NCBI RefSeq assembly: GCF_019278525.1
Contig: NZ_CP058986.1
Span: 1,054,001 to 1,118,000, forward strand
Reading direction: 5' to 3'
From: Polaribacter sp. HaHaR_3_91
GTDB taxonomy: Bacteria; Bacteroidota; Bacteroidia; Flavobacteriales; Flavobacteriaceae
DNA length: 64,000 bases
The first letter of the stretch is position 1. Every line of letters starts with the position of its first letter. Position numbers and translations under genes: made by a program. Under the pieces are notes generated by a model. That model ran no database searches. It saw only the letters and a program-made list of their open reading frames with translations, and was not told the origin of the DNA. This document shows positions 16,687 through 26,873 of the stretch, piece by piece.

Positions 16687-17811
16687 TTAAAGTTTTTTTA
16701 GCGCGAATTTTCTTGATAACAAACCCAAGTATTCTCCGCTATTTTTCATAGAATCTTCTAAATCTTTTGCGTAATTCAGAACAGCATCGGTATAATTAAT
16801 TCCGAAATCTTCTGGTTGTTTTTCGTCTAAATCTATAGCGCCACAAAAAGCAGCAACTTTTATTTTTTTAGCTATTGCGGAAGTCAACACGCCCTGAATT
16901 GTTTTACCAGACATGGTTTGTGTGTCTAGTTTTCCTTCACCAGTAATAATCCAATCTGCACCTTCAATTTGAGTATCAAAATTTGCAATATTTTTTATCA
17001 ACTGAATTCCAGGTTCTAAAGTTCCGTTTAAGAATAATTGAGTTGCAATTCCCATTCCGCCTGCGGCGCCAGCACCTTTTACAGACTGAACATCGATTGT
17101 GAAAACAGCATTTAGAATTTTAGAAAAATCTTGTAAGCCTTTATCTAACATTACAATATCTGTTTCTGATGCTCCTTTTTGTGCTGCATAAACATAAGCA
17201 GCACCATTTTTGCCATATAAAGGATTGGTAACATCGCAAGCTATTTTAAAATCTACAGCGCTTAATTTAGGATGAACATTAGTAATATCTATCGATTTTA
17301 TATTAGATAAATTTGCGCCAATAGGTTTTACTTTTTTATTATTTTCATCTAAAATCTGATAGCCTAAAGCCGTTGCCATTCCTATTCCACAATCGTTCGT
17401 TGCACTGCCTCCAATACCTATAATAATAGTTTTAGCCCCCTTATTAATGGCATCAACAATCATTTCTCCTGTACCTAAGGTAGTGGCATTTTTACAATCG
17501 AATTGTGTTGGTTTTAGTAGCTTAACACCAGATGCTTCTGCCATTTCAATAAAAGCAGTATTGTTCTCTTTAGAATATATATAGGTTGCATTGATTATTT
17601 CAAAAAAAGGATTGTTTATTTGTACGTTTATGGTACGTCCTTTTAGATAGTACTCTACAACTTCAATAGTACCATCACCACCATCTGCTAGTGGTAATTT
17701 AAGAATATCTGTATTTGGGAATTCTTCTAAAATTACTTTTTCAACAATATTGCAAAATTCCAATCCTGTTAAGGTGTTTTTAAATTTATCTGGTGCTAAT
17801 ATTATTTTCAT
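16687..17811 (-). CDS. glxK: Glycerate kinase
   Basis: A 374-residue kinase of the GlxK/GarK family that phosphorylates D-glycerate to 2- or 3-phosphoglycerate. Family marks: N-terminal ILAPDKFKNTLTG, LPLADGGDGTIEVV with the nucleotide/substrate loop, IIGIGGSATNDCGIGMATALG, GAGAAGGMG, and the C-terminal WIITGEGKLDTQTMSGKT. Length is normal. It is the last gene of a same-strand run that starts at 24738; the gap to the upstream small membrane-protein gene is 32 bases. No glyoxylate genes lie beside it. Confidence 0.94.
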   Translation of the reverse strand: MKIILAPDKFKNTLTGLEFCNIVEKVILEEFPNTDILKLPLADGGDGTIEVVEYYLKGRTINVQINNPFFEIINATYIYSKENNTAFIEMAEASGVKLLKPTQFDCKNATTLGTGEMIVDAINKGAKTIIIGIGGSATNDCGIGMATALGYQILDENNKKVKPIGANLSNIKSIDITNVHPKLSAVDFKIACDVTNPLYGKNGAAYVYAAQKGASETDIVMLDKGLQDFSKILNAVFTIDVQSVKGAGAAGGMGIATQLFLNGTLEPGIQLIKNIANFDTQIEGADWIITGEGKLDTQTMSGKTIQGVLTSAIAKKIKVAAFCGAIDLDEKQPEDFGINYTDAVLNYAKDLEDSMKNSGEYLGLLSRKFALKKL

Positions 17812-17843
17812 TCTTCTTTGAATTTAATTTAGCGGAGGTTAAG

Positions 17844-18467
17844 TTATTGTTCTAAATTTTGAGTTAAAAAAAGCAGGAAAATAAGAGCAAATACAATTAG
17901 CATCGAAATACCTAATATTTTCCATATTTGTTTATTATGGTGAACTAAATATTTTCCTAAATGGGTATTCCAGAAATATTCTGTCAACACAGCGTAGCCT
18001 ATAACATTCAAGATTAAAGTTGTGAAAATAGATTTCGGTAGATAATTTAAAAGTATCGTAGAGCAAAGAGTATATACCAAACCAAAAATAAGAACTTGAT
18101 TCCTTACTTTAGGTTTGTTCATCTGTTTTAAGTTTTGCATTAATAAAACAGCACCAAATATGGTAGAAAAGAAAATGGTAAAACCGAGTATTGCATTTTT
18201 AGAATATAGAACAGGCACTTCTAATTCTTTAAAAGGACTTTTATTAGTTTCTGTGTTTTCTTTAGAAATAGGTGTTTCAGGTACAGTGTTTTCTTTAGGC
18301 GTATCCTCTATAACAATGGTCGGTTTTTCTAATATGTTTCTATCCTCTAGTTCCCATGTAACAGCTTGTAAAGCTTCTTCTGTATATTTATCTTTTTCAG
18401 TGAGAATGGTTTCTAGCTCTTTGTTAGATTTTGTTCTCATATTTGTTGAAAAACTATTTTGCCTCAT
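17844..18467 (-). CDS. Uncharacterised four-helix membrane protein
   Basis: A 207-residue protein. An N-terminal cytoplasmic segment SNKELETILTEKDKYTEEALQAVTWELEDRN recalls a short helical motif seen at the front of many flavobacterial membrane proteins. A Pro/Glu/Thr-rich linker (residues ~48-85) follows, then four hydrophobic segments between about 92 and 203. An alternative start is the Met at residue 10 (18440). It starts 14 bases after the ClC stop, so it is probably co-translated with ClC. Function unknown. Confidence 0.75.
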   Translation of the reverse strand: MRQNSFSTNMRTKSNKELETILTEKDKYTEEALQAVTWELEDRNILEKPTIVIEDTPKENTVPETPISKENTETNKSPFKELEVPVLYSKNAILGFTIFFSTIFGAVLLMQNLKQMNKPKVRNQVLIFGLVYTLCSTILLNYLPKSIFTTLILNVIGYAVLTEYFWNTHLGKYLVHHNKQIWKILGISMLIVFALIFLLFLTQNLEQ

Positions 18468-18481
18468 TTTCTTCTATAGTT

Positions 18482-20266
18482 TTATGACGTAACTTCTATT
18501 AGTTTATTTCTGTAAGCCGTTAATAATTTTGATTTAGAGATAAAACCAATATATTTTCCTTCTTTAACAACCGGTAAATTCCAAGCACCACTTTCTTTAA
18601 ATTTCCTCATAATATCTGTCATTTTATCAAGACCTATGATAATTATTTCTGGAGGATGCTGCATAATATCTCTAGCAAAAATTGTTTTATATAGGGTTTG
18701 ATCAAACATAATTGGTCTTAAATCGTCTAGTAAAATAATACCTGTTAGTTTATTATTCTTCTTATTAATTACAGGAAAAATATTTCTGTTAGATTTTACA
18801 ACTGCTTGTTTAACCATACTTTCTAAATCCATATCTGAATAAACAGGAACAAAATTATTTTCAATAACTCTATTAATATCCATTAAAGTTAAGACAGCAT
18901 GGTCTTTGTTATGTGTAATTAATTCTCCTTTTCTACCTAACTGCATTGCGTAGACAGAATATGGATGTACATATTTAGCGATTAGGTAAGAAATTGTAGC
19001 GGTTAGCATCAACGGAATAAAAAGATCATAGCCACCAGTTAATTCTGCAATTAAAAAGATAGCAGTTAAAGGAGCGTGTAGTACTCCGGCCATTAAACCA
19101 GCCATTCCTACCAAAGTAAAATTACTTTCAGAGACATTAGATAAACCAGTGGTATTAATTATTTTAGAAACACAATTTCCTAAAAGACTTCCCATAAATA
19201 GAGTAGGTGCAAAAATACCACCAACTCCACCAGCTCCAAAAGTTAAGGCACTTGCAATCACTTTAAATAAAACTAAGCCAAATAATAAGATAATAACAAC
19301 CCAAACATTAGATAAATCTAAGTTCATAAAGTTATTTTTTAAAGCTTCTTGTGGGTTTCCTGCAATTAAATTATTAATAACTTCAAAACCCTCACCATAT
19401 AAAGGCGGAATAAAAAATATTAAAATTCCTAAACCTATTCCACCAACTAATAAACGTTTTATTGGAGAGTCTATTTTGTCAAAAAGTTTCTGAATTCTAT
19501 CATAAACCTCTGTAAAATAGATAGAAGCTAAACCAGTTGCAGTAGCTAAAATAAGGTAAAAAGGAATGTTGTTTATGGTAAAAATATCTTCTGTTTCAAA
19601 CGGAAGTAAAACATCAGACCCAAAAAAGAAACGAGAGGTTATAATTGCAGATAATGACGCTAAAAGTAAAGGCATCATAGAGGCAATTGTTAAGTCTAAA
19701 CTAAACACTTCTATGGCAAAAATAATAGCGGCAATTGGTGCTTTAAATATGGCTGAAAGCGCACCAGCAGATGCACAACCAATTAATAAGGTTCTTGAAG
19801 TTTGGTTTAAATGAAACAACCTGGCAACATTAGAGCTAATTGCCGCACCTGTTGCAACAGTTGGTCCCTCTAGTCCAACAGAACCACCAAAACCAACGGT
19901 AATTGGCGCAGTTAAAATAGAACCAAACATTTGGTAACGCTTCATAATTCCTTTTCTTTTGGATATAGCATATAGTGTAGAAGGAATACCGTGACTTACT
20001 TTGTTTCTAATAACATATTTTATGATAAAATATACAATTGTTAAACCAATAATCGGAAAAAGAAAGTAAAAAGCATGGTGATAATCTCTCACCAAATTTC
20101 CTTCTAAAAGATGCTGAAAAAAATGTGTTAAATTTTTTAAAATAACAGCTCCAAAACCTGCTAAAAAACCAACAAGGATGCTAAGTATGTATATGAATTG
20201 CTTTTCAGAGATGTATTTATATCTCCAAATTAATATTTTTCTGTAAATGTTTTTTGTTGTTGGCAC
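18482..20266 (-). CDS. ClC chloride channel protein with C-terminal CBS pair
   Basis: A 594-residue protein. The membrane domain carries SHGIP (residues 91-95), GLEGP with the gating Glu133, and GGIFAP in the second half. The residue pair after the proton-pathway helix is FAIEVF: Glu186 then Val187, so the position of the intracellular proton glutamate of E. coli ClC (Glu203) is Val, as in channel-type members. Two CBS domains fill the last ~130 residues. It lies between a DUF3999-like gene (30 bases upstream) and a small membrane-protein gene, all same strand. Confidence 0.93.
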   Translation of the reverse strand: MPTTKNIYRKILIWRYKYISEKQFIYILSILVGFLAGFGAVILKNLTHFFQHLLEGNLVRDYHHAFYFLFPIIGLTIVYFIIKYVIRNKVSHGIPSTLYAISKRKGIMKRYQMFGSILTAPITVGFGGSVGLEGPTVATGAAISSNVARLFHLNQTSRTLLIGCASAGALSAIFKAPIAAIIFAIEVFSLDLTIASMMPLLLASLSAIITSRFFFGSDVLLPFETEDIFTINNIPFYLILATATGLASIYFTEVYDRIQKLFDKIDSPIKRLLVGGIGLGILIFFIPPLYGEGFEVINNLIAGNPQEALKNNFMNLDLSNVWVVIILLFGLVLFKVIASALTFGAGGVGGIFAPTLFMGSLLGNCVSKIINTTGLSNVSESNFTLVGMAGLMAGVLHAPLTAIFLIAELTGGYDLFIPLMLTATISYLIAKYVHPYSVYAMQLGRKGELITHNKDHAVLTLMDINRVIENNFVPVYSDMDLESMVKQAVVKSNRNIFPVINKKNNKLTGIILLDDLRPIMFDQTLYKTIFARDIMQHPPEIIIIGLDKMTDIMRKFKESGAWNLPVVKEGKYIGFISKSKLLTAYRNKLIEVTS

Positions 20267-20296
20267 TTGTTTTATCGATAAGAAATTATTTATAAA

Positions 20297-21523
20297 TTAG
20301 TTTTTTTCTTGATGCTTTACATCTTTTAATAAGTCTAACGCAAAGTAGGTTATTAAAACGCCTACAAAAATAATACAAACCCACATAAAAACAGCTGTTT
20401 CCCAAAAAGGTTTCTCTTTTATAATTACAGGTGTTGCTTTCGTTTTAATAAAATTATTTACGGATACTTCTTCTTCTATAATTGATGTTTTTTCTGAGAT
20501 AAAATTACCTAAATCATAAGAAGGTTTAGAGAAGGTAGTATCTATTATTAGTTGATATTGTTCCTTCTTTTTTAAGTCAGATATAATATAAACAGGCTTT
20601 TGTAATAAGGTAATGTTTGTAATTTCTAAACTAGGATTGTCTTTGTTTTCGATTTCTATAATAAATTCTTTTTCATTTAAATTATTTAAGAAAAAAGTGT
20701 TTTCTATTTTAGAACTTAACTGAAAGTTAGAAACTACTTGCTGATAAGTTTCTATTTTCTTCTTTATTTTACGTTCTTTATTTATAATTAGTTTTGCATT
20801 ACGTTGATAAAAAGCGGTGTTAATATCAAATGAAATACTATTAATTTCATGAGAGTTGTTAGATGTAAATTTAATCTGAGTTACTTTTCTGTCTTTTAAA
20901 AGCGTAATTTTCTGACTAAAATCTGTAAGTGTAATTGGTGTTTCAGAAAAATAGTTGTTGATGTATTTACCAATACCCAAAATGTTTATTGGTAAAGAAT
21001 TTTTGTCGTTAAAGGCTATTTTTAAGAACTGATAAGTATTTGTTGGGAAGTCTATCCTTTTTTCTACGAATGATTTATTGGCAACGTTATTAAAGTTTAG
21101 ACTGTTGTTAGATGTAATTCCAAACCATGTTTTTGCATCATTACTTCCAAAGAGGTTATATTTTTTAGAAATATCTGTATTCGCAACCTGAAGAAAAAGA
21201 TTTGTTAATTTTTCAGTTGTTTTGTTTTCTATAATAACAGCAGTAATAGAATCTTTAATTCTTTTTTTTGATACAATTTTGATAGGTGAAAATGTAGAGA
21301 ATAATTGATCTGAATGATATTTTAAAACATAAGGAACCTCTTTGTTTGCACTGTCTTTTATTCTAATAAAATTAAAATTATTTTTACTTGCAGATCTTAC
21401 TTCTGGTGTTAGCATTATTTTATGCAAACCGTCTTTCTCAACACTGTTTAAAGAGCCTTTATAATTCTGACTAAAACAAGTTAATCCGATAAAAAAAACG
21501 ATTAAAAAGCTATATTTCTTCAT
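20297..21523 (-). CDS. DUF3999-like secreted/membrane-anchored protein
   Basis: A 408-residue protein partnered with DUF2339. Start set at the Met at 21523 in front of the signal peptide KKYSFLIVFFIGLTCFSQ; an upstream Met at 21541 adds six residues. The mature part is a strand-rich ectodomain with galactose-binding-like features (SNDAKTWFGI, FLKIAFNDKN), ended by one hydrophobic anchor (FMWVCIIFVGVLITYFALDLL) and a short basic tail. In Proteobacteria DUF2339 genes often neighbour a DUF3999 gene with this layout; similarity here is by architecture. The gene overlaps the DUF2339 stop by 14 bases. Confidence 0.7.
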   Translation of the reverse strand: MKKYSFLIVFFIGLTCFSQNYKGSLNSVEKDGLHKIMLTPEVRSASKNNFNFIRIKDSANKEVPYVLKYHSDQLFSTFSPIKIVSKKRIKDSITAVIIENKTTEKLTNLFLQVANTDISKKYNLFGSNDAKTWFGITSNNSLNFNNVANKSFVEKRIDFPTNTYQFLKIAFNDKNSLPINILGIGKYINNYFSETPITLTDFSQKITLLKDRKVTQIKFTSNNSHEINSISFDINTAFYQRNAKLIINKERKIKKKIETYQQVVSNFQLSSKIENTFFLNNLNEKEFIIEIENKDNPSLEITNITLLQKPVYIISDLKKKEQYQLIIDTTFSKPSYDLGNFISEKTSIIEEEVSVNNFIKTKATPVIIKEKPFWETAVFMWVCIIFVGVLITYFALDLLKDVKHQEKN

Positions 21524-23981
21524 CTTCTTGAGTTTTGTCATTTACTAATTTTTTTATTTTTTGATACACAAACGAAATAATCAAGATTAAAACACCTAAT
21601 AATATAAAGGCGACTATTTTTCCTGTTTCAGAAGCGTTTTGAATATCGTATGCAAATAGTTTTATAATGGTTATTCCTAATAAGGAAAGAGCAATAATTC
21701 TTAAGTTTTTCCATTGTTTCTTAATTCCGATAATTAAGAATATAAAGGAGAAAATTCCCCATAAAATAGGATACCCAATTTTAATTATTTGGTCTTGTAC
21801 TGCATCTATTTTGTCATCTATAATATCGTATTTTGAGTAATCATTTGTTTGTGCATTTAACTCAGAAATAATTGAAGAATTATCAGAAAAATGAACTCCA
21901 TGTACCATAACTTCGTTACTTAATGTGTAAACAATTGCAAAAACAAAAAGCCATGGCAACCATTTACTTCGCGTTGGTTTTATATTGAATACCGTACTTG
22001 TCTTTTTAAATAATTGAACTCCAAAATAAATAAGAGATGCTAAAACTATATAATGTAAGTAAAAAGCATAATTACTATGTATAGAAAGTACAAGGTTTTC
22101 TGTAACTTCATCTGTTGGCAGCTTGTAGAAGTTACCTATATAAACGAAAATTGAAATGCAACTGATTAATAAGACTGCTTTTTCTATGTTTTTCTGCTTA
22201 AACTTTTCTGTAAAAAATAATAAGAGAGCTATAAACACAAAATGATATGCAACGGGAAAAGATAGGGCAGAAGCTCTATTTTCTAAAAATTGATGAGCTT
22301 GATAATCAATTTCTAAAGCACCTGTAAAATACGCAACTAAAACAAAGGTGATTAAAACAATGGTTTTGTAAAAATTTATTTTTAAAGTGAAATATTTAGT
22401 TACCATATTTCCTTCTTTTTTTAGTAGCCAATAGGTTAAAATAAGAGAAATACTAACTACAAAACCAGCTATAAATAATGGATTAAAAACTACCGATAAT
22501 TCTTCTGAATACGTGTACAATTCCCAATCTAGTAGCAAACTAATAATGGATAAAACTTGCACTATTATGGCACCTAGTTTAAATGATTCTATTTTAGATT
22601 TTTTAGACAACCAAAACAATAAAACTACTTCTGTTGCCCAGAAAAGAGTAATTTGGTTTCCGTTAAATTGAATAGGAATGGTTAACGTAACAAATGTTAA
22701 TGCCAAACCAATTAAAATATAAATGGCATTTTTATCGAGTCCGAATTTTTTGTATAAAATAGTAGCATAAGCTACATTGTAAACAGCCAATAATAAAGTA
22801 AACAATCCCGTAAACTTAGAATCTAAATCTTTTAGAATTACCATTCCAATTCCAAAGAAAATAAAGGTATTTGCTATTAAAATAAAGTATTCAATTTTAG
22901 AAAATACTCCTTTGTTTTTTAAGTTATTTAGAACAATAGTAAGACTAAAAATAAAGTAAAAAATGGTAGCAAAAGTTAAAGCGCCATTATGCTCGAAACT
23001 GTCTTTATGGATGTTTAAGAAACACCAAGAACCAAATAAAATAAAGGTAAAAGCAAAATCTACAATCGTTGCTATTTTCCACTTTTTAAAATAAGAGATC
23101 GCAAGAATACCTAAGTTTAAGATAACGATATAACTAAATAGTACCACATAATTTCCTTCGCCCGTACTTAACATAAAAGGAGCTGCAAAACCACCAATTA
23201 AAGATAAAACAGCCAATTCTTGTCTGTTATAAGAAACGGAAACTAAGGCACTAAAAGCCGTAATTACTGCCATAATACAAAAAGCAACGGTCTGACTAAA
23301 TAATTGGTATTCATGGAAGGCAATATAAATAGTAAGGTAAAGAACACTAATTGCTCCGGCTACTAAAACAGAACTAAAGGAAGCATAATTTTTCTTTAAT
23401 TTATGTGCGATCATCATAATTAGAGAACCACATAAAACGCCAATTCCTACTCTTGCAGGTTCGTTAATCCAATCTTTATCAATAGCAAACTTTACAAAGA
23501 AGCTAATTCCTAAAACAAGAATTAAAACACCTATTTTATTAATTAAATTCTCGCCTATAAATTTCTCTAAATCCGGATTTTTCTCTTTAAAAGATGCCAT
23601 CCAAGATTTTTTAGGGATCGCTTTTTCTTTCTTTTTCTCTTCTCTAGTATTTGCTTTTTTATCAGTAACTATTGGTGTAATCTTAGCATCAGTATTCAAA
23701 ATAGGTTTTACTACTTCTGGTACTTCAGAAACAAAAATAATAGGTTCTTCTTTTGCTACAACAATTGGTGTTGTTTTTTCTAAAGGCTCCGTTTCTTTTT
23801 GAGTAACAGGTTTGCTTTTAGTTTTTAATACTTCTTCTTTAGAAGTTGGTTTTTGCTGTAAGTCTCGTAATTTATCATCTAATTGAAAAACAGAAGTCTG
23901 TAAATCTTTCAATTTAGAACTAATATTTTTGTTTGTAATTAGTAGATAAATAATGATAAAAATGAGTAATACTATTTCCAT
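21510..23981 (-). CDS. DUF2339 multi-spanning membrane protein
   Basis: An 823-residue inner-membrane protein. Start chosen at Met 23981 (MEIVLLIFIIIYLLITNKN), four residues into the longer frame. One N-terminal helix is followed by a coiled-coil-like segment (SKLKDLQTSVFQLDDKLRDLQQ) and a charged, Pro-rich linker to about residue 140. Then come roughly two dozen hydrophobic segments with the DUF2339 pattern EKFIGENLINKIGVLILVLG near residue 145 and NRQELAVLSLIGGFAAP. Function unknown. It overlaps the DUF3999-like gene by 14 bases, which implies translational coupling. Confidence 0.88.
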   Translation of the reverse strand: MEIVLLIFIIIYLLITNKNISSKLKDLQTSVFQLDDKLRDLQQKPTSKEEVLKTKSKPVTQKETEPLEKTTPIVVAKEEPIIFVSEVPEVVKPILNTDAKITPIVTDKKANTREEKKKEKAIPKKSWMASFKEKNPDLEKFIGENLINKIGVLILVLGISFFVKFAIDKDWINEPARVGIGVLCGSLIMMIAHKLKKNYASFSSVLVAGAISVLYLTIYIAFHEYQLFSQTVAFCIMAVITAFSALVSVSYNRQELAVLSLIGGFAAPFMLSTGEGNYVVLFSYIVILNLGILAISYFKKWKIATIVDFAFTFILFGSWCFLNIHKDSFEHNGALTFATIFYFIFSLTIVLNNLKNKGVFSKIEYFILIANTFIFFGIGMVILKDLDSKFTGLFTLLLAVYNVAYATILYKKFGLDKNAIYILIGLALTFVTLTIPIQFNGNQITLFWATEVVLLFWLSKKSKIESFKLGAIIVQVLSIISLLLDWELYTYSEELSVVFNPLFIAGFVVSISLILTYWLLKKEGNMVTKYFTLKINFYKTIVLITFVLVAYFTGALEIDYQAHQFLENRASALSFPVAYHFVFIALLLFFTEKFKQKNIEKAVLLISCISIFVYIGNFYKLPTDEVTENLVLSIHSNYAFYLHYIVLASLIYFGVQLFKKTSTVFNIKPTRSKWLPWLFVFAIVYTLSNEVMVHGVHFSDNSSIISELNAQTNDYSKYDIIDDKIDAVQDQIIKIGYPILWGIFSFIFLIIGIKKQWKNLRIIALSLLGITIIKLFAYDIQNASETGKIVAFILLGVLILIISFVYQKIKKLVNDKTQEDEEI

Positions 23982-24030
23982 ACTTAACAACATGTTTTTT
24001 CTATGATTAGAATAAAGTAAAGGATTTCAT

Positions 24031-24738
24031 TTATTTTTGTGAAGATAAGATATCGGTTCCTAAGTAGCCATTATCTTTATTATAATACCATGCTCTGGTT
24101 TTAGGCATTTTCACACCATTTATTGTTTCTAAATCAGAAAGTAAAATGTATTCTCCGCTATCTTTTGTTTCTTTAAAAAACTGATAGACTTCCATTGCAT
24201 ATGTAGTCGGATCAAAATAAAAGTACCAAGTATCTTTACCAACTTCTGCGGAATATGTAGCTTTTAAAACCAAATATTCTTTCCCTTTAAATGTTTTCTT
24301 TGTTATTTTTTGATCAATAATTGTGCCTTTATCCTTCAGCTTCATTGGTAAACCGAACAAATATGTATAATAGTTTTTATACATGTTTGCGCGTTCAGCA
24401 TTCAAATTAAATTTCTTTTTAATTGCTTCAGACGGCTTGCTATTACCATTAAAAGTAAAACTAGCAACACCTTTGTCTACAGTATATTCCGTAGTAATTG
24501 TATCTCTAATTGCTTTTACAGAAAAATATTCTTTAGGCAAATTAATTTTAAGAGCACTTTTTCTTGGAGATTTTTCAGGAATTTCCATGGTAACAAATAA
24601 TTCACCATTAAAAGCAGCCCAATTTCCATTAGGATCATGAAATTGAATCGCTTTATCTAACAATTCATCACCAGTAATTTCTTGCGAAAAAGAAGTGATT
24701 GAAATAAAAAGGAGTAAAAGTGTGGTTAGTTTTTTCAT
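24031..24738 (-). CDS. DUF6503 family secreted protein
   Basis: A 235-residue protein with a signal peptide (residues 1-18, ending TSFSQ). The mature part begins ELLDKAIQFHDPNGNWAAFNGEL, a motif typical of the DUF6503 family of Bacteroidota, and continues with an outer-membrane lipoprotein-carrier-like strand pattern (DTWYFYFDPTTYAMEVYQFF). Function unknown; I infer a periplasmic role. It lies 49 bases upstream of the DUF2339 gene on the same strand and follows the aspS terminator. Confidence 0.8.
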   Translation of the reverse strand: MKKLTTLLLLFISITSFSQEITGDELLDKAIQFHDPNGNWAAFNGELFVTMEIPEKSPRKSALKINLPKEYFSVKAIRDTITTEYTVDKGVASFTFNGNSKPSEAIKKKFNLNAERANMYKNYYTYLFGLPMKLKDKGTIIDQKITKKTFKGKEYLVLKATYSAEVGKDTWYFYFDPTTYAMEVYQFFKETKDSGEYILLSDLETINGVKMPKTRAWYYNKDNGYLGTDILSSQK

Positions 24739-24752
24739 AATTTAAAAGTAAT

Positions 24753-24777
24753 AAAAAATCCCGCAGAAGCGGGATTT
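24753..24777 (-). terminator. Intrinsic terminator of aspS
   Basis: 9-bp stem aaatcccgc (24756-24764) with 24769-24777, AGAA loop, and an A-run giving a U-tract on the minus strand; 8 bases past the aspS stop. Confidence 0.85.
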
Positions 24778-24784
24778 AAAAATT

Positions 24785-26539
24785 TTATGCTTTTATGTTT
24801 AAGCGAAGGCTTAACTCTTTCAGTTGTTCATCATCAATAAATGCAGGTGCATCAATCATAACATCTCTACCAGAATTGTTTTTTGGGAATGCAATAAAGT
24901 CTCTAATGGTTTCTTGTCCGCCTAAAATAGCAACCAATCTATCCAATCCAAAAGCCAATCCACCGTGAGGAGGTGCTCCGTATTCAAAAGCATCCATTAA
25001 GAAACCAAATTGAGCTCTGGCATCTTCTTCAGAAAAACCTAAATGCTTCAACATAGTTGCTTGCATTTGCTTGTCGTGAATTCTAATAGAACCACCTCCA
25101 ATTTCATTTCCGTTTAACACCAAATCGTACGCATTTGCTTTTACAGCACCAGGATCTGTGTCTAATAATTCCATCTGACCAGGTTTAGGTGATGTAAACG
25201 GGTGATGCATTGCATGGTAATGCCCAGTTTCTTCATCTAACTCTAATAAAGGAAAGTCAATTACCCAAAGCGGAGCAAATACTTTAGGATCTCTTAAACC
25301 TAAACGTTCTGCTAATTCCATACGCAAAGCAGATAATTGTGCTCTTACTTTATTAGTTTCTCCAGATAAAACACAGATTAAATCACCAGGTTTTGCACCG
25401 GTAATTTCTGCCCACTTCGCTAAATCTTCTTGGTCGTAGAATTTATCTACAGAAGATTTAAAAGATCCATCTTCGTTTACACGTGCGTAAATCATTCCTA
25501 AAGCACCAACTTGCGGACGCTTAACCCACTTAATAATATTGTCTATTTCTTTTCTTGTGTATGCGTTTCCTCCAGGTACAGCAATACCAACTACCAATTC
25601 TGCGCTATTAAAAACACCAAAATCTTTGTGCTGCGTAACTGCGTTTAACTCGCCAAACTCCATTCCAAAACGGATATCTGGTTTGTCATTTCCATACAAT
25701 TTCATTGCATCGTCATATAACATTCTTGGGAATTTCTCCACCTCAACATTATTCACTTCTTTTAGTAAGTGACGCGTTAATCCTTCAAAAATATTTAAAA
25801 TATCCTCTTGCTCAACAAATGCCATTTCACAGTCAATTTGGGTAAATTCTGGTTGTCTGTCTGCACGTAAATCTTCATCTCTAAAGCATTTTACAATCTG
25901 AAAATATTTATCCATTCCACCAACCATCAACAATTGTTTAAAGGTTTGTGGAGATTGAGGTAACGCATAAAACTGACCTTCATTCATTCTACTTGGCACC
26001 ACAAAATCTCTTGCGCCTTCTGGTGTAGATTTTATTAAATAAGGCGTTTCTACTTCAATAAAGTCTTCATCAGAAAGATATTTTCGAACTTCCATTGCCA
26101 CTTTATGACGGAAAATTAAACTGTCTTTAACAGGATTTCTTCTAATGTCTAAATATCTGTATTTCATACGGATATCTTCTCCACCATCCGTTTTATCTTC
26201 AATAGTAAAAGGAGGCGTAATAGATGCGTTTAAGATTTCTAATTTAGAAACCAACAATTCTACAGCACCAGTAGCCATTTTGTCATTTTTAGACTCACGC
26301 TCAATAACGGTTCCTGTAACCTGAATCACAAATTCTCTACCAAGAGATTTTGCTTTCTCCATCATTTCCTTTGGCGTACGCTCTTCATCAAACATTAATT
26401 GCGTAACTCCGTATCTATCACGTAAATCTACCCAAATCATAAACCCTTTATCACGGCTTTTTTGTACCCAACCCGCTAAGGTAACTTCTGTATTTATATG
26501 CGATGCGTTTAACTCGCCACAAGAATGACTTCTATACAT
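24785..26539 (-). CDS. aspS: Aspartyl-tRNA synthetase, bacterial type
   Basis: A 584-residue class II aminoacyl-tRNA synthetase. An N-terminal OB-fold anticodon domain ([20 protein letters not shown]) is followed by the catalytic core: [12 protein letters not shown], motif 2 [18 protein letters not shown], a bacterial-type GAD insertion in the middle, and motif 3 [13 protein letters not shown]. Length is standard for the bacterial class. Whether it is discriminating or also charges tRNA-Asn depends on whether asnS or gatCAB exists elsewhere in the genome. A -7 candidate lies at 26611-26604. Confidence 0.96.
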   Translation of the reverse strand: MYRSHSCGELNASHINTEVTLAGWVQKSRDKGFMIWVDLRDRYGVTQLMFDEERTPKEMMEKAKSLGREFVIQVTGTVIERESKNDKMATGAVELLVSKLEILNASITPPFTIEDKTDGGEDIRMKYRYLDIRRNPVKDSLIFRHKVAMEVRKYLSDEDFIEVETPYLIKSTPEGARDFVVPSRMNEGQFYALPQSPQTFKQLLMVGGMDKYFQIVKCFRDEDLRADRQPEFTQIDCEMAFVEQEDILNIFEGLTRHLLKEVNNVEVEKFPRMLYDDAMKLYGNDKPDIRFGMEFGELNAVTQHKDFGVFNSAELVVGIAVPGGNAYTRKEIDNIIKWVKRPQVGALGMIYARVNEDGSFKSSVDKFYDQEDLAKWAEITGAKPGDLICVLSGETNKVRAQLSALRMELAERLGLRDPKVFAPLWVIDFPLLELDEETGHYHAMHHPFTSPKPGQMELLDTDPGAVKANAYDLVLNGNEIGGGSIRIHDKQMQATMLKHLGFSEEDARAQFGFLMDAFEYGAPPHGGLAFGLDRLVAILGGQETIRDFIAFPKNNSGRDVMIDAPAFIDDEQLKELSLRLNIKA

Positions 26540-26660
26540 TTCTTTATTTTTATATTGGTGTCTACCATTTTCTCAATGGCAGAAGTATCATTAATTGAAG
26601 CTGCAAAAATAATCATTTTCTATTGAATATTAGTTTTTTGGGCGTTCATTTCTAAACAGA

Positions 26661-26736
26661 AATGCCCCGCTTTCCGCACTCGCTTTTTTTATTCAGAAAA
26701 AGAATAAAAAAGAGCTCAAACAATTGCTGCAATCGG
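26661..26736. repeat. Dispersed intergenic repeat, family B copy 1
   Basis: Contains cgctttccgcactcgctttt and agagctcaaacaattg around an inner palindrome (attc...gaat). The reverse complement of 46209-46285 matches it with the same order of blocks. Confidence 0.6.
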
Positions 26737-26762
26737 TAACGCAAAATCCGTACAATTCTTTG

Positions 26763-26770
26763 TAAATTTG
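26763..26770 (+). promoter_or_regulatory. Candidate -7 element for rsmI
   Basis: TAAATTTG fits TAnnTTTG about 100 bases before the rsmI ATG, directly after the family B repeat; no clear -33 box. Confidence 0.35.
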
Positions 26771-26873
26771 TAGTATAGAAGAATTAGAAACTTCTAAATA
26801 CAATTTTATTAAAACAACTATCAGTTATCTTTTTTTTGATTACTGATAATTGATATCTGATAACTAAAATAAG

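Larger units (their letters stand above)
26540..26873. other. Divergent intergenic region between aspS and rsmI
   Basis: 334 bases. It holds a -7 candidate TATTTTTG (26611-26604, minus) about 65 bases before aspS, a family B dispersed repeat (26661-26736), and a -7 candidate TAAATTTG (26763-26770, plus) for rsmI. No reading frame is convincing. Confidence 0.5.
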
